DNA of 64,000 nucleotides, from positions 57,366 to 121,365 of the forward strand of contig JAAESI010000120.1 in assembly GCA_024229515.1 (NCBI GenBank). Reading direction: 5' to 3'. Position numbers and translations under genes: made by a program. The stretch comes from Pseudomonadota bacterium (GTDB lineage: Bacteria; Myxococcota_A; UBA796; UBA9615). The notes below the pieces were generated by a model that saw nothing but the letters and a program-made list of their open reading frames with translations, made no database searches and was not told the origin of the DNA. Below are positions 59,454 to 64,000 of the stretch, piece after piece; position 1 is the first letter of the stretch; every line of letters begins with the position of its first letter.

Positions 59454-60188
59454 GTGCCGGCGATCCTCGTGCAGCAGTTCTACGAACCGGGGCACCGCCT
59501 CGGCTACGTCGAGGATGTGGACGGCGACGGCGAACCCGACCGCATCGTCGACTGGGTCTACGACTCCGAAGGGCGCGTCGTCGAGTACCTGCTGGACGAG
59601 GACGGCGACGGCGTCATCGACGAGTTCTGGGACATCCAGACCAACGCCGACGGCGACTACCTGCGCGCGGAGGGGGACATTGGCGGCGACGGCATCATCA
59701 ACGAGCTGTCGGTCTACTCGTACGACACGTTCGGCGAACGCGTGCGCACCGAATACGACTTCAACGTGCCCGAGGACGACGGCTTCGAGTACGTCGAGGT
59801 CGTCGTGTTCGACGACCTCCGCCGCGAGATCGAACGCCGGATCGAGGAGTCCCCCGACGACGAGTCCTACTGGATCGCGTGGTTCGAGTACGAGGGCGAT
59901 TCGGATCGCCTCAGCCGCAACGCGTACGACGTCGACAACGACGGCGTCGCCGACGGCTGGTGGGACTACGTCTGGGACGGCGACGTGCCCATCGAGGCGG
60001 CCTGGACCGATCCCAGCACCGGCGGCATCACCCAGGTTCGGGTCCGCGAATTCGACGACCGGGATCGCATCGTGCGCCGCCGCTACTACTGGGGCGACCG
60101 GGACGAACTCTACGAGGACACCACCTGGGACTACGACTGCCCCGACCTCGATGTCGACGGCGAAGGCGGGTCCTCGCTCAGCAACTGA
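59454..60188 (+). CDS. Protein with calcium-binding DxDGDG repeats, unknown function
   Basis: This 244-residue acidic protein contains repeated motifs of the type DVDGDGEPDRIVDWVYDSEG and DEDGDGVIDEFWDIQ. Later examples are DIGGDGIINELSVYSY and DVDNDGVADGWWDYVW, alternating with YD/FDD strands. This is the EF-hand-like calcium-binding pattern found in extracellular repeat proteins. No signal peptide is visible from GTG 59454, and the open frame upstream begins after a TAG at 59415. Export would need a start that is not seen. It lies 47 bp before the kinase gene. Confidence 0.68.
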   Translation: MPAILVQQFYEPGHRLGYVEDVDGDGEPDRIVDWVYDSEGRVVEYLLDEDGDGVIDEFWDIQTNADGDYLRAEGDIGGDGIINELSVYSYDTFGERVRTEYDFNVPEDDGFEYVEVVVFDDLRREIERRIEESPDDESYWIAWFEYEGDSDRLSRNAYDVDNDGVADGWWDYVWDGDVPIEAAWTDPSTGGITQVRVREFDDRDRIVRRRYYWGDRDELYEDTTWDYDCPDLDVDGEGGSSLSN

Positions 60189-60220
60189 GTTCGGCCCCCC
60201 GTCGCGCCCCCCGGGTTCGA

Positions 60221-60226
60221 TAGACT
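60221..60226 (+). promoter_or_regulatory. Possible -10 element of the kinase gene
   Basis: TAGACT lies 9 bp before the kinase ATG in a GC-rich gap without a Shine-Dalgarno. Confidence 0.35.
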
Positions 60227-60235
60227 GCTCCCCCG

Positions 60236-63200
60236 ATGAGCTCCACCGCCGGCACCCAGGCTCCCATCCCGGTCGGCCCCTTCGCGCTTCAGAAGAAGAT
60301 CGGCGAGGGCGGCATGGGCGTCGTGTGGCAGGCGTTCCACCCCGCGACCCGCGTCCGGGCCGCCGTCAAGGTGCTCAAATCGGAGAAGGCGTGGGACCTC
60401 CGCACCGTCGGTCTGTTCCAGTCCGAAGTGCGCGCCGTCGCCGCCCTCGACCACCCCGGCGTGGTCATGATCCTCGACCACGGCACCCTCCCCGCGTCCG
60501 CCGAGCACGCCTCCGGAGGTGAGCTCGTCGCCGGGAGTCCCTACCTCGCCATGGAGTTGGTCACCGGACCGACCCTGTTCGACCAGGTCGGGCGCCTCCA
60601 CTGGGACCAGCTCAAGGACGTGCTCCTGGGCATCCTCGACGCCCTCGGCCACGGCCACGCCCGCGGCGTCATTCACCGCGACATCAAGCCCAGCAACGTC
60701 ATGATCGCCGGCCCCCAGGACCTCCGTCCCGGCGCCAAGCTCACCGACTACGGCATCGCCCAACTGCGCCTCCGCCCCACCGACGACCCGCTGGACGACG
60801 CCAACTTCTGCGGCTCCCCCAGCTACATCTCCCCCGAGCAGTTCCAGGCCCACCACCACGACGTCGGCCCCTGGTCCGACCTGTACTCCCTCGGCTGCAC
60901 CATCTGGGCGATCACCACCGGCGCCACCGTCTACCGCGCCCCCAAGCTCGCCGACATGCTGGAGAAGCACTGCCGCGGCGAGCTGCCCCCCTACCAGCCG
61001 ATCGTCGACCTGCCCGACGGCATGGGTGAGTGGCTGCGGTCCCTCCTGCAGCCGAAGATCACCCGTCGCGTGCAGCGCGCCGCCGACGCCGCCGCCGCGC
61101 TGATGGCGTTGGACCCCTCCGGGGGCCGAACGATCTCCATGCCGCCGCCCCCGGGCGTGCCCTCGGAAGAGTCGCTCGAGGACGCCCCCACGCTCGACCT
61201 CAGCGGCAACGCCGCCGCCCCGGAGCCCGCCGGCCCCAAGCTGTCCGCCGAGCTGACCCCGGCCGCGACCCTTCCGCCGATCCCCCCCGACTGGCGTGAC
61301 GGTGACACCGAGGCCGCTCCCATCGAGCTCGTCGGCGCCGGCCTCGGCCTCTTCGGACTCCGTCGGGTCCCCTTCATCGGTCGCGACGAAGCCCGGGACC
61401 GGCTCTGGTCCGAGCTGCTCCGCGTCGCCGGCACCGGACGCACCCGCGCCGTCGTGCTCCGCGGGAGCGCCGGACACGGCAAGAGCGCCCTGGCCCAGTG
61501 GCTCTGCGAGAAGGCCGAGGAGGTGGGCGCCGCCCAGGCCCTCACCGCCATCCACGGCGCGATGCCGTCGCCCAAGCACGGCATCGGACCGATGCTCGGC
61601 CGGCTGCTCCGGACCCGTGGATTCTCCAAGGCCGAGACCCTCCGCCGCGCTCGCACCCGCCTCAAGCAGCTGGGCTGGGAACGCGACTACCTGTGGCACG
61701 CGCTGACCGAGCTGATCGACCCCTCGGACGACCCCGACAACACCCAGATGGGGGTGCGGTTCCCCAGCCCGCAGGAGCGGTACGTCGTCGCGACCGCGTT
61801 CCTCGAGCGGGAGGCTCGGCTGCGGCCGCTGGTCCTCTGGCTGGACGATGCGCAGTGGGGGGGCGACGCCGTGGCCCTCGCCCGCCACCTCGTCGAGCTC
61901 AACGCCAGCAGCCCGCTGCCCGCCCTGATCCTCGTGGCCGTCCGTGACGAGGCGTTGATCCCAGACTCCTTCGAGGCCCGGGAGATCGACGCGCTGCTCG
62001 CCAGCCCCGATGCCTCCGAGATGAGCATCGAGGCCTTGGCCGGCGACGAGGTGGAGACCCTGGTGGCGCGCCTCCTCCGCCTGGACGACGACCTCGCCAG
62101 CCAGGTCGTCGACCGCGCCGACGGCAACCCCCTGTTCGCGGTCCAGCTCGTCGGTGACTGGGTCGCCCGGGGCGTGCTGGAGCTCGGTGCCGAAGGGTTC
62201 GTGCTCCGCGAGGGCGCCTCCGCGGCCATCCCCGACGACATCCACACCGTCTGGAGCGAGCGCTTCAAGCAGTCCCTCGCCGAACGCGGCGAAGAGGCTC
62301 GCGCCTCCCTCGAGATCGCCGCCGCGTTGGGTCAGCACGTCGACTGGTCCGAGTGGCGGGGCTCCTGCCGCCGCGCCGGCGTGGCCCCCCCTGCGTCGCT
62401 GTTGGGCGATCTCGCGGCCCAGGGCCTCGTGCGCTCCGACCCCATGGGCTGGGCGTTCGTCCACGGCATGGCCCGCGAGAGCCTCGAGCGATCCGCCGTC
62501 GAAGCGGGCCGCTGGGCCGCCCTGAACTCCGTGTGCGCCGACCAGGTGGCGACCACCACCGGCCGCGACGTCAACGAGCGGGTCGGCCGTCTGCTGGTCG
62601 CCGCGGGCCGCCGCAAGGAGGCGCTGAAGCGGCTCTTCCTGGCCACCGTCGAGCGCACCGGCTCGGGCGAGCACGAGACCGCCCGCAAGCTCCTGGATCT
62701 GCACGACCTGCTCCTGGACGAGCTCGCGGTGCCGCCGGACGACCCAAACCGGGCCAACGGACGCTTGGGTCGGGCCCGGCTGGACCGCCTCCAGGGTCGG
62801 CTCAAGTCCGCCGACCTGGGCTCCGCCGCGATCGTGAAGCTGGCCAAGAAGAAGGACTGGCCCGATGTGCTCGCGACCTCGCGGGTCGAGCACGGCAGCG
62901 CGCTGCTGGCGCGGGGGCGGATCCGGGAGGCGGCGGCCTCGCTCGAGTCCGGTCGGCAGCTCCACAAGAAGCTCGGCGACGAAGAGGGCACGGCGGCGGC
63001 CTGCGTCACCCTCGGGTACGCGCTGCGCGACCTCGGGGAGCTGGACACGTCGGTGACGGCGTTCCGGACCGCGATCTCCATCCGCAGCGGCGGCGACGGG
63101 GTCACCGGGTTGGCCGAGGCGCTGGCCGGGCTGGCGAGCGTGCGCATGGCTCAGGGGCAGTTCGACGCGGCTCAGGATCTGCTTCTGCAGGCCATCGCCC

Positions 63201-63823
63201 GCCTCGAGCAGAACGGTCAACTGCTGGATCTGGCCCGCGCCTGGCTGATGCTGTCGTCCCTGCTCTGCTCCCGCAGCGAGTACCCCGAAGCGGCGCTCAT
63301 GGCGGAGCGCGCGCGGGAGGTGCGGGAGCGCTTCGGCAACCCCGGCCACACCGCCGACTGCTTCAACCAGGAAGGCGAGATCTACCGCAACCAGGGCGAC
63401 CTCGAATCGGCCGCGGACGCGTACCAGCAGGCGATCATGCTCTACGAGTCGATCGGGTCGCCGTGGGCGTTCATGCCTCGGATCAACCTCGCGCTGGTGC
63501 AGATGGACCAGGACTACGTGCAGCTGTCTCGGCGCACCCTGGAGGCCGGCTGGACCGAGGTGAAGGCTGCCGGCCGGGAGACCGTCGCCCAGCACATCGA
63601 CGCGCTCCTGCTGCCCTGCCTCGCCGGCGCCGGGGACTGGGACGCGTGGGACCAGCGCATGGCCCGCGTCCGCGCGTTCGTGCCCGGCCAGACCCTCGTC
63701 GACTACGACTCGATCCGCATGCTCGAGCGGGCGGCGGAGCTGGCCGAAGCGGGGGGCCGACCGGCGCGGGCCGCCGAAGCCCGGCAGCTGGCCTCGGCCC
63801 ATCGTCAGGTGCACGGCTCTTGA
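60236..63823 (+). CDS. Ser/Thr protein kinase fused to AAA/NTPase and TPR domains
   Basis: This is a 1195-residue cytoplasmic signalling protein. Residues 14-290 form a bacterial Hanks kinase with GEGGMGVVW (P-loop), Lys45, HRDIKPSN (147-154), a DYG in place of the usual DFG (171-173) and the APE-like SPEQF. A Pro-rich linker leads to an ORC/AAA-type ATPase starting FIGRDEARDR, with Walker A RGSAGHGKSALA (about 409-420) and Walker B LVLWLDDAQWG. The last 400 residues are TPRs (AAACVTLGYALRDLGELDTS, ADCFNQEGEIYRNQGDLESA). The design matches large myxobacterial kinases that sense and integrate protein signals. No target is known. Confidence 0.92.
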   Translation: MSSTAGTQAPIPVGPFALQKKIGEGGMGVVWQAFHPATRVRAAVKVLKSEKAWDLRTVGLFQSEVRAVAALDHPGVVMILDHGTLPASAEHASGGELVAGSPYLAMELVTGPTLFDQVGRLHWDQLKDVLLGILDALGHGHARGVIHRDIKPSNVMIAGPQDLRPGAKLTDYGIAQLRLRPTDDPLDDANFCGSPSYISPEQFQAHHHDVGPWSDLYSLGCTIWAITTGATVYRAPKLADMLEKHCRGELPPYQPIVDLPDGMGEWLRSLLQPKITRRVQRAADAAAALMALDPSGGRTISMPPPPGVPSEESLEDAPTLDLSGNAAAPEPAGPKLSAELTPAATLPPIPPDWRDGDTEAAPIELVGAGLGLFGLRRVPFIGRDEARDRLWSELLRVAGTGRTRAVVLRGSAGHGKSALAQWLCEKAEEVGAAQALTAIHGAMPSPKHGIGPMLGRLLRTRGFSKAETLRRARTRLKQLGWERDYLWHALTELIDPSDDPDNTQMGVRFPSPQERYVVATAFLEREARLRPLVLWLDDAQWGGDAVALARHLVELNASSPLPALILVAVRDEALIPDSFEAREIDALLASPDASEMSIEALAGDEVETLVARLLRLDDDLASQVVDRADGNPLFAVQLVGDWVARGVLELGAEGFVLREGASAAIPDDIHTVWSERFKQSLAERGEEARASLEIAAALGQHVDWSEWRGSCRRAGVAPPASLLGDLAAQGLVRSDPMGWAFVHGMARESLERSAVEAGRWAALNSVCADQVATTTGRDVNERVGRLLVAAGRRKEALKRLFLATVERTGSGEHETARKLLDLHDLLLDELAVPPDDPNRANGRLGRARLDRLQGRLKSADLGSAAIVKLAKKKDWPDVLATSRVEHGSALLARGRIREAAASLESGRQLHKKLGDEEGTAAACVTLGYALRDLGELDTSVTAFRTAISIRSGGDGVTGLAEALAGLASVRMAQGQFDAAQDLLLQAIARLEQNGQLLDLARAWLMLSSLLCSRSEYPEAALMAERAREVRERFGNPGHTADCFNQEGEIYRNQGDLESAADAYQQAIMLYESIGSPWAFMPRINLALVQMDQDYVQLSRRTLEAGWTEVKAAGRETVAQHIDALLLPCLAGAGDWDAWDQRMARVRAFVPGQTLVDYDSIRMLERAAELAEAGGRPARAAEARQLASAHRQVHGS

Positions 63824-63944
63824 TGGACGTCCTCGACCAGCTCCCCGGCACCGTGTTGGGGCGTTGGTGCAAGGATCGCCAGGTCGCGAGGGGCCGCCCT
63901 CGGAATGTGCGAAGTTCGCCTGCTTGAGCTGAACGGAGCCGCCC

Positions 63945-64000
63945 ATGTCGAACAGCAGGTCGAAGGTCCATCCGAACTACAAGGCCCGCCATCGCGTTCG
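63945..64000 (+). CDS. Possible 5' end of a basic protein
   Basis: An ATG preceded at 6 bp by GGAG opens a frame that runs off the window end. It reads MSNSRSKVHPNYKARHRV. The piece is too short to identify. The preceding 120 bp (63824-63944) hold no convincing gene; a 34-codon frame directly after the kinase stop is not supported. Confidence 0.35.
   Translation, partial: MSNSRSKVHPNYKARHRV

Noticed and set aside
55299..59495. A 1398-codon minus-strand frame covering three genes
   Set aside because: Only the final 411 residues (glycosidase-like lipoprotein) carry protein-family features. Upstream it is an out-of-frame shadow of the methyltransferase and amidase.
63824..63928. A 34-codon frame overlapping the kinase stop (TGATG)
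   Set aside because: No Shine-Dalgarno, no recognisable protein features and an arginine-rich tail typical of chance GC-rich frames.
1..64000. tRNA, rRNA, riboswitch, integrase or transposase signatures
   Set aside because: None could be recognised by reading the intergenic gaps, all of which are under 200 bp. A covariance-model scan was not possible here.

Overview
This is a very GC-rich, densely packed bacterial window with alternating strands, very short intergenic gaps and many 1-4 bp start/stop overlaps. Lipoproteins carry acidic Asp/Ser linkers just after the lipobox. The window also holds an AfsR-like regulator, PP2C, FHA and Ser/Thr kinase-NTPase-TPR signalling proteins, and a SUMF1-like fold. 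Together these suggest an environmental Myxococcota-like (deltaproteobacterial) Gram-negative lineage. That placement is inference; there is no rRNA or tRNA here. No phage, insertion sequence, CRISPR array or RNA gene was seen.

Layout. 1-4.9 kb: a truncated gene, a frameshifted AfsR-like STAND regulator, an SRPBCC-like protein and a SerA-like dehydrogenase. 5-7.4 kb (minus): an FAD monooxygenase translationally coupled to a PLP aminotransferase. 7.4-19.1 kb: an efflux operon with adaptor lipoprotein, a membrane PP2C with OmpA-like tail, two RND pumps and a TolC-like channel. 19.0-20.7 kb: thioredoxin-type arsenate reductase, divergent from an HTH-citrate synthase fusion. 20.7-33.3 kb: a surface-glycan locus with two GT-C membrane enzymes, a GT2, a GT-B-like transferase, a pyruvyltransferase-like protein, GalE, a fused CMP-nonulosonate synthetase/PseG-like protein, a NeuB-like synthase and a flippase. 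A tandem 86-bp palindromic repeat lies before the flippase. 33.3-37.5 kb: M48 protease, RsgA, an acidic Pro-Glu-Thr repeat membrane protein and a phosphopantetheinyl transferase.

37.5-41.5 kb (minus): two exported unknown proteins and a 785-residue fusion of VKOR, DsbA-like, SUMF1/FGE-like and TlpA-like domains. This is the most unusual gene in the window. 41.5-45.9 kb: PEBP lipoprotein, esterase, double FHA protein, Tat-exported small subunit and GMC oxidoreductase. 45.9-53.3 kb (minus): DUF885 peptidase, secreted metzincin and a lutABC-like operon. 53.4-55.3 kb: SPFH protein plus a divergent NAD-kinase-like protein. 55.3-59.4 kb (minus): amidase, a methyltransferase with Nudix-like C-terminal repeats, and a glycosidase-like lipoprotein. 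59.5-63.8 kb: a calcium-binding-repeat protein and a Ser/Thr kinase-ATPase-TPR protein.

Two kinds of translation start recur. Some genes have a clear Shine-Dalgarno (for example 17469, 19525, 41497, 53392). Many others lack one but have a TA-rich, -10-like hexamer ending 6-9 bp before the start codon. That pattern suggests widespread leaderless transcription and is reported as a finding.
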